A stretch of DNA of 64,000 nucleotides from Asterias rubens (lineage: Eukaryota > Echinodermata > Asteroidea > Forcipulatida > Asteriidae). The stretch is taken from assembly GCF_902459465.1 (NCBI RefSeq), contig NC_047068.1, forward strand, positions 20,855,195 to 20,919,194. Reading direction: 5' to 3'. Position numbers and translations under genes: made by a program. The notes beneath the pieces are model-generated. The model saw only the letters and a program-made list of their open reading frames with translations, did not search any database and was not told the DNA's origin. Below, one piece after another: positions 11,201 through 20,559 of this stretch. Every line of letters starts with the position of its first letter. Within the stretch, counting starts at the first letter, position 1.

Positions 11201-14200
11201 GGTCTAGTGGTAACACATCTGCTCTCTAGAATGGCAAAGGTTCGAATCCCACCTGAGTATGCCTGTGACATGTGTGACGACAAAGTTTCTGAAAAGTCAC
11301 TCGTTTTGCAGATTTTTCCTAATTGCAACTTTAATATGACTAGATGAGCAGCCTTTCTGCACTTTCTTTTAACAAAAATATCATTATCATTATTCCAAGT
11401 AATCACGTTGTTTTTGTTGCTTGATCACAGAAACTTTTTTTTTCACTGCTATTTGTAGAAAAATCCGCTGTACATATTCTCAGAATCTTACGGAGGCAAG
11501 ATGACTGCAGGGTTCAGCCTAGCCATTACAAAGGTAAGATCATAATAAAAAATAATCATTAATTATAAAAAGTAGCTGGGTTCGTTTGATAGATTAAACA
11601 AGGAAGGTAGTGGTAGCTCTTAATTACTTATAAACTGAATCACTTTCGTAGCGACAACCACTTCATCAGATGCAAAGGTTAGATCAACAAGCATTTAGAG
11701 CACATCTTTGTAATGAATTTACATGTGTACTTAGATTTGCTTTCATTCAAATGATGAATTCATTGTGGCGTGTCATGGCTGAGCGGATAAGAGCACCGGA
11801 CTAAAGCTGTGGTGTTTCTGATCAGCAGAGTGTGTGGTCCGGTCCCGGTCGTGACACCTGTGTCCTTTAACAAGACACTTGACCATTAGTGCCCCGCCTT
11901 TGGATGGGACATGAAATGGTAATGTAGGTCCCGTTTTTTGTGTAATGCAAGTAAAAGAACCCAGTGTCAAAGAGAGAAGGGGTTAACTTCGGTGTTCCTG
12001 GTTTGATTGGCAGCATATTGTGCCACAACATCGTGCAAACCATTACATGGTGCTTTAAAGGAATAGGTCTCATACTTAAAAATTGTAGCTATGCATACCT
12101 TACTGGAGAAATTATTGAGTGCTTTGATACGCCCCTAAAGGAGCATGATAAAGCACTATGATAAAGCACATTTTTATTAACCCTTTTATTAACTTGACAC
12201 CAATGGAATGTTTTTAAAAAATTGTTTATGTGTCTGCGAATTTCAGGCAATAATTGCTGGTACACTCAGCTGTAACTTCCAGGGATTGGCAATGGGGGAT
12301 TCTTGGATCTCGCCAATTGGTAAGAGAAAGTAAAGTAACTCTCCAATTCCCCTCAAAGAAAATGTATAAATCAAGTATGAGCTATAGGCCTAAGTGTAAA
12401 TAAGATAACTTGAGAGAGAAGTGGCGTCAGATGGCTTGTCCAAAATTGTGAACAGCTAGGGGTCATCTAGAGTTAGCAACATTTTTAACAGACTTTTCAT
12501 ATGTCAGAGTTCTTCCCTTAGCCTTCAAATTATCTTGACAGAAAAACTGAGCCAAAGTCTCGCGCTTGTCTCTCCTTTTAAAATCATACACATCCTCCGA
12601 CTTCCTCCCTCTTCAATTTGTGCAATCGATTAGCTTACCCGGGTCGACCCCGATCTGCCCTCGGTTCGTTCGAATAGATTTGATGTCATTCCAGGGGCTC
12701 ACCCGGGTCAAAACAAAATGCCCTGCTTGTGGAACAGGTCACTTGGGGCTGGCCCGAGGTGCATGACAGCACCTCGAGAGGGCGAGTGATAGTTCGAACA
12801 CACTCAATGTTGAAAGACTGGTCATAAGTGACTTAAAATTACTTTAGTGAACACAACAGATCTTGTTAAAACTCTTAGTGCATTTAAACGTTGGATTTCC
12901 GAATACTAAGCATGGTGTTTAATACCTAAAATAACAGATGGTATTACCTAGGTCATCGTTTTGGATATTTTTTTTGCAGACTCTGTGAACTCCTGGGGTC
13001 CATACCTCCACTCAATCGTAAGTATTCTGTGAAATTGAAATTTTTCTGTGTTTCAATGCTTTCAGGTTATCAACTATTTGAGAAAAAATTATGTTCTTTC
13101 GTCACAATTTCCCTTGAATTGAAAAATAAAGAAATGGCAAATGGCAAAGTTACTCTGCAACTTTGCCTGGAGAGGACTGTGTATAAAATCATTGTTTCTA
13201 TCAAAGGTTTGATATCAGCATCATTTTGTTTGTTGAGTGTACATGTACTTGTCTTTGTGTTCAATTAATGCATCAAACAACCAGCCTGTGGTTTGGGAAA
13301 ACAGGATGTATGCTTTCTCAGGAAAAATGTCCGCAATATGAATTTGATTTATTTCTGTTCCGTCAGTCTTTGCTAGATGGAAAAGGCTTAAGAGCCGTTC
13401 AAGCTTCAGCCAGGGCTGTTGAAGATGCATTTAACAAGGAGAACTATTCTCAGGCCACTGAACTATGGAGCGCAACTGAAGACACAGTGGATGAGGCAAG
13501 TGTTGCCAGAGATTTTTAAATTTTAATTGAATTTGTTTTTCATTTTTATATTGTTTTATTTACTAGTAAAATTTTACACAAAAGAGATACAACAAAATAA
13601 GATATGAAGGAGAATATTTCCATGCAGGAAGAGTAATCTACAAGTGAAATACACACTCTGAAAATCTTTACTGAAAGCAACATTTTTTTTGGGGGGGGGG
13701 GAAACTGATATCTTTTCCCACAACCACAGTACTTGGAAAGTGAAAAGTTTCTCAAAATGTATTATACCATCCAAAGGTGCTGTACTTCTTACTAAATCAG
13801 TTTTTATTGCCATTCATTTTCAGAGTCATTACCAAACGTATACAGAGCCTAAGAACCAATCTTCACTTTGATAATGTTTAAATCTCACAACATAATTGTT
13901 CATAATTTTAAGCAATGCTTGTTTGTCCTCAATCTTTTCAATAGGAGACGTTTGGAGTTGATTTCTACAATATTTTAAACAATTACGGGGAGAGTCTTCT
14001 GACAGCAAAAGAACGCATCCAGTTATCTCCTATTGGTATGTGAACTGTACATGTACATTTAATCGTTTAATGTTCCAGTTATTAATAATGAATTAATAAT
14101 GAATTATCCTGTGTTATCAATTGCTATTGTGTTGGTTTGTGATCTTATGCAGAGAAATTGTACAGAAGGCATGTATCACGCATGCAGACGGGTGATCTAG

Positions 14201-17200
14201 ATGCATTGATGAATGGCCAGATTAAGAAACAACTCGGAATTCCAGACAATGTCACATGGGGAGGTAAGGTCTTTGTTTTGTTAATCTTTGTGTTTGGTTA
14301 TTGTTTACTAAGTTGACTGTCATATGGCTTCTGACTGGCACCTCCGAACAAAGATATTTACAAAATAGGGAGACCACCAACAAAGGGCTAGATAGGTCAG
14401 TTGATAGAGCGCTGGCACGTTAATCCGAAGGTTGTTGAGGCCAACTCTAGTAAATTTTTCTTTGTTCAACCTCATAATCATTGTTAAACAAGAGGAAGTT
14501 GCTTCAAATCTCGCACTAGATAATTTTGCTCACTCTCTACCAATTTTGCTCATCCCCAAATTATTCAGTCAGTTTCCTATGTGGTTTGTAACATGGCATT
14601 GCAGATTTCATTTGTTATTTATCAATCTTTTTAACTTTGCAGGCCAATCAAGTGCCGTCTTCTCACATCTATCTGGTGATTTCATGAAACCTGTTTATAA
14701 CATTGGTGCGTATAAATTTGTTCAAGATGTTCTTCGTTTCAAGTCAGTGTTGAGACGTGTTCATGTTTTGTCCGAGTCCATGTTCTTGGTGTCTCGAGCC
14801 TTAGTCCGAGTCTGACCCTTGAGTACTCCCCTTCATTTCGGAGACCAGGCCTCGAGGCCTGTAGTCCTTTTTCCTTTCCCCTTAAAGGCACTGGACACCT
14901 TTGGTAATTGTCAAAGACCAATATTCTCAATGTGGGCTCATAATTGATCATTGAGTTTGCATGAGAATAATGAAAGAAAAAATATCCGTGCTGCATTACT
15001 TCGTGTGCTTTCAGATGAATAATAAAAGGATTCAGCTAAAGTCTTTTATTATTATTTATGAGGGAAAAATTACGTAACTTTGGAGGGAGTCGTCTCTACT
15101 TACAATGTTTTTTACTATCAGCAGCACTCCATTGCTTGTTTCCTAGTTAGTGTTTATGCTAACAACTATTTTGAGTAAATACCGATAGTCAGATAGTGTC
15201 CATTATCTTTAAGATGAGCAGAGTAGACTGTTTGAAACATTGCGTCCCACCTCCAGACATGTTGATTGGGTTTTTCAGTCCCTACCTGGTTGTCTGAGTG
15301 TCGTAGAGCGGACCCTTGTGCCACTCCACTCAAACCATTACCAAACTTAATACTCAAACACAAGAACGGAACACAGTGACAGTGAGTTTTCCTCCCCATC
15401 TAAAACTGGACATTTCTTCTAATTGTGGTGTTGTATACTGTGTAATCAAATAGATAACAAAAATAACAAACAACCATTTGAAGTTATTTACTGATGGACT
15501 GCTTCTTTGTACTTTTAGTGGACGAGCTGTTGAACTCTTCCAAACTGAGTGTCGTCGTGTACAGTGGTCAGTTGGATCTGATTGTGGATACAGTAGGTAA
15601 GGCACTTATTACAAGTCAAAAGTAGGTTTCAATCAATCAATCAAAAGAAATTTATAAAGCGCCAAAATCAAAAGTTTGCTGATGTATGGGCACAAACAGG
15701 AGAACATTATTGATGATACACCTCCTGAAACAGGTGAGCTTTCAGGAGTGTCTTAAACGTATGCAGTGAGGTGGTATCTATGATGTGTTGTGGAAGCTTG
15801 TTCCAGATTCTGGGTCAGTATACAGAAAATGATCTATCGGCAAAAGAGACGCAATGGGTTCTAGGCCCAACAAAGTGTGGTGAACAGGAGGCTGATGATC
15901 GCAGTTGTTGCTGTTTGGAACTTATTTGGAGTAGTCCGTGGTTTAGGCAGGAGCTTGTTTCCAGTATGCTTTAAACACTTGGGGGTAATACTCAGATATG
16001 TGCACATTCTCAGAACTATATAAAATTGTAAACAATGGAAAAGTTACCTAGTATATAAATGTTGTGTCATGGTCTAGCGGATGGCCTAGCATTTAAGAGC
16101 ACCGGTCTCAAGCTCTGGGGTTTCTGATGAGTGGAGTGTGGGTTCGATTTCCAGTCGTGACACCTGTGCCCTTAAGCAAGACACTTAACTATGATGCTTC
16201 CTCCTTGGGATGGGACGTAAAGCGGTTGGTCCCGTGTGTTCCTGGTTTGATCGACTGCTCCTTCTGGCTGCATAGTTTATAGAGAAATATCTTTTAACCC
16301 GAAATATTTATTTTTCTAATGAATTGATCTGAAGGTACTGAAGCTTGGGTGAAGAAGTTGCAGTGGCCAGGCCTCCCAGTTTACAACAACACCTCATGGA
16401 AACCGGTCTTTGTCGTCCCAGACAAACCAGCAGCTTTCCGCAAACAGTACAAAAACTTCTCTTTCTACTGGATCATGAAAGCTGGTCACATGGTAGGAAT
16501 AACTGCAAATCATATAACAAGCTCCTATACCGGGTGTCTCAAAAAAAAACATACACTTTTGAAATAGCTGCCGAATAGTAAAACATACGATTCGGGGGAA
16601 AAGTTTTATATGTATGGATAGATTATGGTCTCAACTTTCATATGACACCAAGAAGTCTGAAAATAATTCATGCCTGGGTGAGCACTGCTCACTTTTGTGA
16701 AGGGTAAGAAAATTAGGCTGCGCAGGAATTAGCCTTCCAATTGGTGAGCTAACAAAATTAAGGGTGTATGATAAGTCTGTGATCAATATTGCGATCAGTT
16801 TTGGGTTTGGTGAGTGAATTTTATAGTTTATTAAACCATTTTTGTATGCATGAGTGAACAGGAATTTCATTTTTGTTGTTTTTATGTAGCGTTTAACTTT
16901 CCCTGGTAGACTCAGTGGTGTTCATGGGAGTCAGGATGGGGTGAAGTTACTTGTTGCAATTTCCATGTTACAAACTGGGTTTTTTTTCACATAGATGTGT
17001 GACTTTTATTAAAAACCTTCACCCCACATTTCAGTTATTGTAAGATTAGTTGAACAGTTCATTGGTTTTCTTAATCTTGGATTGAATTTTGTAAGCTACA
17101 AAGGACTTGCCTCTCACAAAGGGAAGGCTAAATTCTGCATAGCCTAATTTCCATACCCTTCACAAAAGTGAGCAGTGCTCAATCGTGAATTATTTTCAGA

Positions 17201-17514
17201 CTTTTTGATGTCATATGAAAGTTGAGACCATTAGCTATCCATACATCTAAACTTTTTCCCCAGAATCATATACTTTTTATTCGGCAGCCATTTCAAAAAG
17301 TGTATAGTTTTTTTTAGACACACGGTATAGCGTATTTTACAATAATAACGTTTCAAACCACTTTATAAGGTGTATTGTATGCGTATTGTGCCCATTACAA
17401 TGTTGGGTATTTGAATGTGATTAATCTCTTCTTATATCTTATTAGGTTCCTTCAGATGCACCGGAGACGGCTTATAAGATGATGCAGCAGGTCACTGGGA
17501 TATCTAAGACGTAG
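8216..17514 (+). CDS. SCPEP1: Retinoid-inducible serine carboxypeptidase (peptidase family S10), 14 exons
   Basis: The exons are 8216-8303, 9561-9685, 10097-10186, 10346-10501, 11459-11533, 12247-12319, 12980-13017, 13367-13495, 13945-14035, 14153-14263, 14643-14705, 15519-15596, 16335-16492 and 17446-17514. They total 1344 bases (447 aa plus TAG), close to the ~450 aa of vertebrate SCPEP1, and every junction keeps phase. Residues 1-22 are a signal peptide. The oxyanion-hole motif GGPGGSST starts at residue 72. The S10 catalytic triad is present: Ser163 in SESYGG, Asp366 in GQLDLIVD and His424 in KAGHM. NxS/T sites include N98. The family cleaves C-terminal residues in acidic compartments, so a lysosomal or secretory location is expected. 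The intron after exon 8 starts with GC instead of GT. Introns 4, 5, 12 and 13 carry SINEs, a LINE remnant and a long foldback, none disturbing an exon. Identity is secure; substrate is unknown. Confidence 0.95.
8766..8893. mobile_element. Foldback element with ~50 bp arms
   Basis: The left arm CGATTTCACTCAACTTTACG continues into CAACTGTGTAAGTTCACTTG. The right arm is its near-perfect complement, ending GTTTTGTGAAATCGG. The spacer is under 20 bases, so transcripts would fold into a hairpin. It lies in intron 1 of the carboxypeptidase gene. Confidence 0.7.
9118..9139. repeat. (ATA)n microsatellite
   Basis: About seven ATA units in intron 1 of the carboxypeptidase gene, directly after a short CA run. 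Confidence 0.8.
9190..9300 (+). repeat. Dispersed repeat fragment, GGTGTGGAAGATTGTTCC type
   Basis: It contains AGGTGTGTCTTAAG followed by GTGTGGAAGATTGTTCCATAG. The same two blocks occur in the same order in the larger fragment at 15620-15975, which indicates a shared dispersed repeat. Confidence 0.45.
9330..9436. mobile_element. Palindromic foldback element
   Basis: The left arm AATATTGAAGTGTTTTGAAC with AGTCCCCAACTGGGGTCTA is answered by TAGACCCTAATTGGGGACT and GTGTTGGAAACACTTCAATA. The arms meet around position 9380. It lies in intron 1 of the carboxypeptidase gene. Confidence 0.7.
9858..9905 (+). repeat. Possible tRNA-like SINE fragment
   Basis: TGGCCAAGTGGTCTAGTGTA resembles a pol III A box and GTCCGGTTCATAC a weak B box about 25 bases later. 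The rest of a SINE is not clear. It lies in intron 2 of the carboxypeptidase gene. Confidence 0.3.
10600..10943 (-). mobile_element. Non-LTR retrotransposon 3' coding remnant (antisense)
   Basis: Read on the minus strand, the segment gives a broken frame with TWKTHMTNAELNAILPKVL followed by RSRRLSLAGHCFVH and, after interruptions, NRGRQIKN. The RRL-LAGH-x-R arrangement and a later GR-Q motif are typical of the C-terminal tail of LINE endonuclease/reverse-transcriptase proteins. Stops and frame breaks show it is dead. It lies in intron 4 of the carboxypeptidase gene, in opposite orientation. Confidence 0.5.
10944..11092. mobile_element. CCTAACTTAGGA inverted-repeat MITE
   Basis: The ends are GATTTCACAAAGAGTTAGGA on the left and its complement finishing GTTTGTGAAATCC on the right. 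The interior is a chain of GTCCTAA/TTAGGAC blocks. It is the cleanest of five copies (others at 7246, 29470, 33730 and 57448). Confidence 0.75.
11190..11275 (+). repeat. tRNA-derived SINE head
   Basis: The A-box-like CTCGGTGGTCTAGTGGTAA and the B-box GGTTCGAATCCCACC are about 35 bases apart. The core CTGCTCTctaGAATGGCAAAGG recurs at about 2610-2635. The structure is tRNA-like but the acceptor stem does not pair well, so I call a SINE in intron 4 of the carboxypeptidase gene. Confidence 0.5.
11766..12060 (+). mobile_element. tRNA-Leu-derived SINE
   Basis: The head GTGTCATGGCTGAGCGGATA, an anticodon-arm-like CCGGACTAAAGC and the GTCCCGGTCGTGACACC end form a tRNA-Leu-like part about 90 bases long. 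A tRNA-unrelated body follows, with CAAGACACTT, GGATGGGACATGAAATGG, AAAAGAACCCAGTG and GGTGTTCCTGGTTTGATTGG. A second copy is at 16062-16275, and tails are at 26260-26345 and 57120-57225. It lies in intron 5 of the carboxypeptidase gene. Confidence 0.75.
13560..13868 (-). repeat. Dispersed repeat shared with 44215-44470
   Basis: Read on the minus strand it runs CGTTTGGTAATGACTCTGAA, then AAGAAGTACAGCACC and a TATAATACATTTTGAGAA block, then TTCCTGCATGGAAATATTC. The same order appears on the plus strand at 44215-44470. A G10 run is at about 13691-13700. It lies in intron 8 of the carboxypeptidase gene. Confidence 0.6.
14380..14460 (+). repeat. tRNA-like SINE fragment
   Basis: AGATAGGTCAGTTGATAGAG followed by CGCTGGCACGTTAATCCGAAG resembles the A-box and anticodon arm of a tRNA-derived repeat. 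The B-box region is degraded. It lies in intron 10 of the carboxypeptidase gene. Confidence 0.4.
14882..15213 (+). mobile_element. TTAA-MITE family copy
   Basis: The left end is TTAAAGGCACTGGACACCTT and the right end ATAGTGTCCATTATCTTTAA. The internal block is the diverged GGAGGGAGTCGTCTCTAC. It lies in intron 11 of the carboxypeptidase gene. Confidence 0.75.
15620..15975 (+). repeat. Dispersed repeat, longer copy of the GTGTTGTGGAAGCTTGTTCC type
   Basis: It starts with a short (CAAT)n run and ATTTATAAAGCGCC, followed by AGGAGTGTCTTAAACG and GTTGTGGAAGCTTGTTCCAG. The last two blocks are shared with 9190-9300. I see no coding remnant. It lies in intron 12 of the carboxypeptidase gene. Confidence 0.5.
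16062..16275 (+). mobile_element. tRNA-Leu-derived SINE, second copy
   Basis: The head GTGTCATGGTCTAGCGGATG has a short insertion relative to the copy at 11766. CACCGGTCTCAAGCTCTGG keeps a Leu-type anticodon arm, and GGTTCGATTTCCAGTCGTGAC is the B-box region. The body has CAAGACACTT and GGATGGGACGTAAAGCGG and ends at the GTTCCTGGTTTGAT tail. Confidence 0.7.
16524..17330. mobile_element. Long foldback element, ~205 bp arms, mariner-like ends
   Basis: The left arm from 16526 begins TACCGGGTGTCTCAAAAA and the right arm is its complement ending ACACACGGTA. Both ends are flanked by TA, as for a Tc1/mariner-type TA target duplication. The arms match for about 205 bases with few differences and the central ~390 bases hold no transposase frame. 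It lies in intron 13 of the carboxypeptidase gene. Confidence 0.8.
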
Positions 17515-18143
17515 TGCATCCTTAAGCAAGATCGCTGAAATCATGTCAGATTAAATCAGTAAGATCAGTAGTCCCAAGAGAACCATCCAAAATACCCTAT
17601 GGATCTTGAAGTCAGCCAAAGTTATGGACAAGTTGATAACATATCATTACAAAAATTTTGTCTCATGATCACCATTACAGTCGATGTGTCTGTGCTTGCT
17701 TGTTGTGCATCTTTGTTTTGAGGGTTTTGTCATGCTAGTTCACCCCAAATTAATTTTTTTTTTTCCTTTTAGGCTCAAAACAATCAATATAAGAAACTCA
17801 CTGAACTTTCGTATAAAATATTATATCAATCCCTCTCAAATACATTCATGATGCGACACCATAAATTATCAGTCAAAACTCTCAGGATCAAAAGCTAAAC
17901 GCATCTCAAACTAAAACCCTAAACAAATACTCTCTCAACCAGCCATTTCCTCAGGCAATAATGTGAAAGTTATATGAACTGATTATCATCAAAATACTAG
18001 AGAAGAACTAAACTCATGAGCACACTACATTTAATCTTCATTAGCTGTGAAAACTAATAATAATTTTTTATGATGAATGCAACATTTTGACTCAATCCAT
18101 TCACTAGGAAAGCAAATGTTATATAACCACTATACTTATTTGC

Positions 18144-18541
18144 CTTAGAGGCAGTGGTCACTATTGGTAATTACTCAAAATAATTATTCGCATAAAACCT
18201 TACTTGGTAACGAGCAATGGGGAGCTGTTGATAGTATAAAACATTGTGAGAAACGGCTCCCTCTGAAGTGACGTAGTTTTCGAAAGAATTAATTTTCCAC
18301 TAAAATATTTCAATTTGATTTCGAGACCTCAGAATTAGATTTTGAGGTCTCGAAATCAAGCATCTGAAAGCACACAGCTTCGCGTGACAAGGGTGTTTTT
18401 TCTTCTACTATTCTCTCGCAACTTCGACGACCAATTGAGTTCAAATTTTCACAGGTTTGTTATTTTGTGCATATGTTGAGAATGAGATACACAAAGTGAG
18501 AAGACTTTGACAATTACCAAAGGTGTCCAAGTATCTCTAAA
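18144..18541 (-). mobile_element. TTAA-MITE family copy, near full length
   Basis: The left end is TTAGAGGCAGTGGTCACTAT and the right end GGTGTCCAAGTATCTCTAAAG. The internal hairpin GAGACCTCAGAATTAG / TTGAGGTCTCGAAATC is intact. It lies about 630 bases downstream of the carboxypeptidase stop codon. Confidence 0.8.
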
Positions 18542-18626
18542 GACACTGGACACTATCGCACTTGGTGTATCTTAACATGCATAAAATGGTAAAAAAAAGT
18601 GACATTAAATATTATTTATATTTTTT

Positions 18627-19205
18627 ACCTTAAAGTCACCTGGAAGTGGTATTTTTTCAAAATAAAGCTTTTGTCACTAATATATGTGTTTTGATGAGTG
18701 GAATGTGAATAAACAGTTAACTAAGGTTTTAAAAAATCAGTTATTATGTTATTTACAAATTTAAGAGTAGACCCTGACCCGAGAGGGCGCTGTTCGTGAC
18801 GTAAATCGAGGCAGACTTTGCCGGTAATGCGTAGAGTAAACACAATTGCAAAGTACATGTACGGACCAAGTCGTAAGTTTGTACGTTTAAAAAAAAAAGA
18901 AATTGTTTTTTTTCCGGCATTGCCGACCAGGTGTATTGCTGCTGAATGCAGAAAAACACTTTTTGAAATGTACCAACTCACGACTTGGACGTACATGTAC
19001 TTTGCACGTGTGTTTACTATACGCATTGCAGGCAAAGTCTGCCTCGATTGACGTCACAAAAGGGGTAGGCGGAGTCAGCCCACTAAACAACTAAACAACA
19101 TATAAATCGTGACAAACAATTACTAAAATAAATGTTTTATTGTTCGTAAGCATATACTCTTATGTTTGAAAGAAAACAAATTATATTTCCAGGTGACTTT
19201 AAATG
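18627..19205. mobile_element. TTAA-flanked element containing a large palindrome
   Basis: The outer ends are TTAAAGTCACCTGGAA on the left and TTCCAGGTGACTTTAA on the right, which are perfect inverted repeats starting at TTAA. Inside, about 18785-18880 and 18965-19065 form ~100 bp inverted arms with CGAGGCAGACTTTGCC and GCAAAGTACATGTACG. No transposase frame is present. The nested symmetry suggests a palindromic insertion in, or core of, a piggyBac-like non-autonomous element. Confidence 0.7.
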
Positions 19206-19907
19206 TTGTTCTGTGCATTGAAATATCGGTGTGTAGATATGTTTCTCGTTAAAAAAAAGGATTGAAGTCACTAGTAGGTATTTTCACCTCAAAAACGTCA
19301 AAGAATATCCGGCGTCAGAATAAGGACATGAAACTTAAAAAGCTAAAACAATTCAGCATCTTTGCAAAGGGTGCCCTCAATATTTAACTTTAGCACAAAA
19401 TAAAAATGCGCTCAAATAATGGAAATGCTTGCACAAGTTCACAACATGCAAGAATCAAACACATGCATTTTCCGAATTAGCGCAGTTATGTTTCAACTTG
19501 CGCGGATTAACGATTTTGCGCTTTAAATCGACGTCATTGGAAAGGTCCAAAATTTAGCACGGGGGTGTCAAGGGAAACTGTCGGTGCTCGGTAATTAAAC
19601 ATGCCTAAAAGATAAAATTGTAACAATCTGCTTGGAAGTTTAACATCGTTATTCAAGTACAAGGTTAATATTTATTAATATCCTTGGATTAGGCCCCTTT
19701 TATGTAGAGATAGTTCATTAAAAAAGGTATTTCTGATGCCCACGGTAATATGATATTCACCCCCAAAATCACTTCGGGCGCGTGCACACTTTCAGAGACT
19801 TCAAGGACGAATTTAATCAGACAAACGATGTATTTATTGAATGTCAAAGTGGAAAGCATTGCTTCAACAATAATAATAACATGACACTTATTGGTTTGTT
19901 GGTTGCT

Positions 19908-20062
19908 GAACAGGATAACTTTCCGTATGGCGCCACCACTTTTTCACTCATTTTTACAAAAAGGGATATATCAACCAGGTAAATTAGATACTATATTATT
20001 TTATTTCGAATGAAAAAGTGGTGGCGCCATACGGAAACCTTTCCGTTGATATCTCTGCTGAA
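19908..20062. mobile_element. Short palindromic element, GTATGGCGCCACCAC arms
   Basis: CCGTATGGCGCCACCACTTT and its exact complement AAAGTGGTGGCGCCATACGG flank a ~75-base AT-rich spacer. The ATATCAAC motif also recurs inverted. A related single arm is at 360-425. Confidence 0.7.
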
Positions 20063-20099
20063 TAAATAATAATGATAACAATATTAGGCAATGGAAGTT

Positions 20100-20180
20100 A
20101 ATGACCGCGTTGGTGGCTGGTCGCTGTTAATGTACCAAGCTGAAGACGAGGTCCATTAACAGCCAGCCACCAACCTAGGT
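20100..20180. repeat. Inverted repeat TTGGTGGCTGG / CCAGCCACCAA
   Basis: GTTGGTGGCTGGTCGCTGTT and its complementary AACAGCCAGCCACCAAC frame a ~25-base loop. It is a small hairpin next to the palindrome at 19908-20062, between the carboxypeptidase and glycosyltransferase genes. Confidence 0.6.
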
Positions 20181-20559
20181 GAATGCCAAGCAGTAAAGAC
20201 CGGCTTCTCTCATTGATGTTGCCATTAATAAATACTTCCAAGGGTAAATAACATCAATATTTGTGTGCTTCTTGCATAATTTGTACAATTGTTGTATTCA
20301 AGGGCCTTTCTTTAAGCTATTGAAGTTCGCAGAGCTGATCTTAACTATAATAGCATACATTGACCGCATGACTAGTCTTAGACAATCAGTATACTATCAG
20401 AGGTAAACAACGATAATTAACATTCCTAATGCGAAGGGCGTATAGGGGTCTACCCCCCATTTTTCAAGAATTAACAAACCCGTACTTTGTCTTTAAACTT
20501 GATACCAGTACACACTGAGAAATATTGGAGTCTGAAATTGGCAAAGGTCTACGTATAAG

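Noticed and set aside
11193-11260. Functional tRNA gene
   Set aside because: A and B boxes are present but the stems pair poorly and the core recurs at 2.6 kb, so a SINE head is more likely.
14432-14815. Plus-strand 127-codon frame
   Set aside because: It only overlaps exon 11 of the carboxypeptidase gene and reads through intron sequence on both sides.
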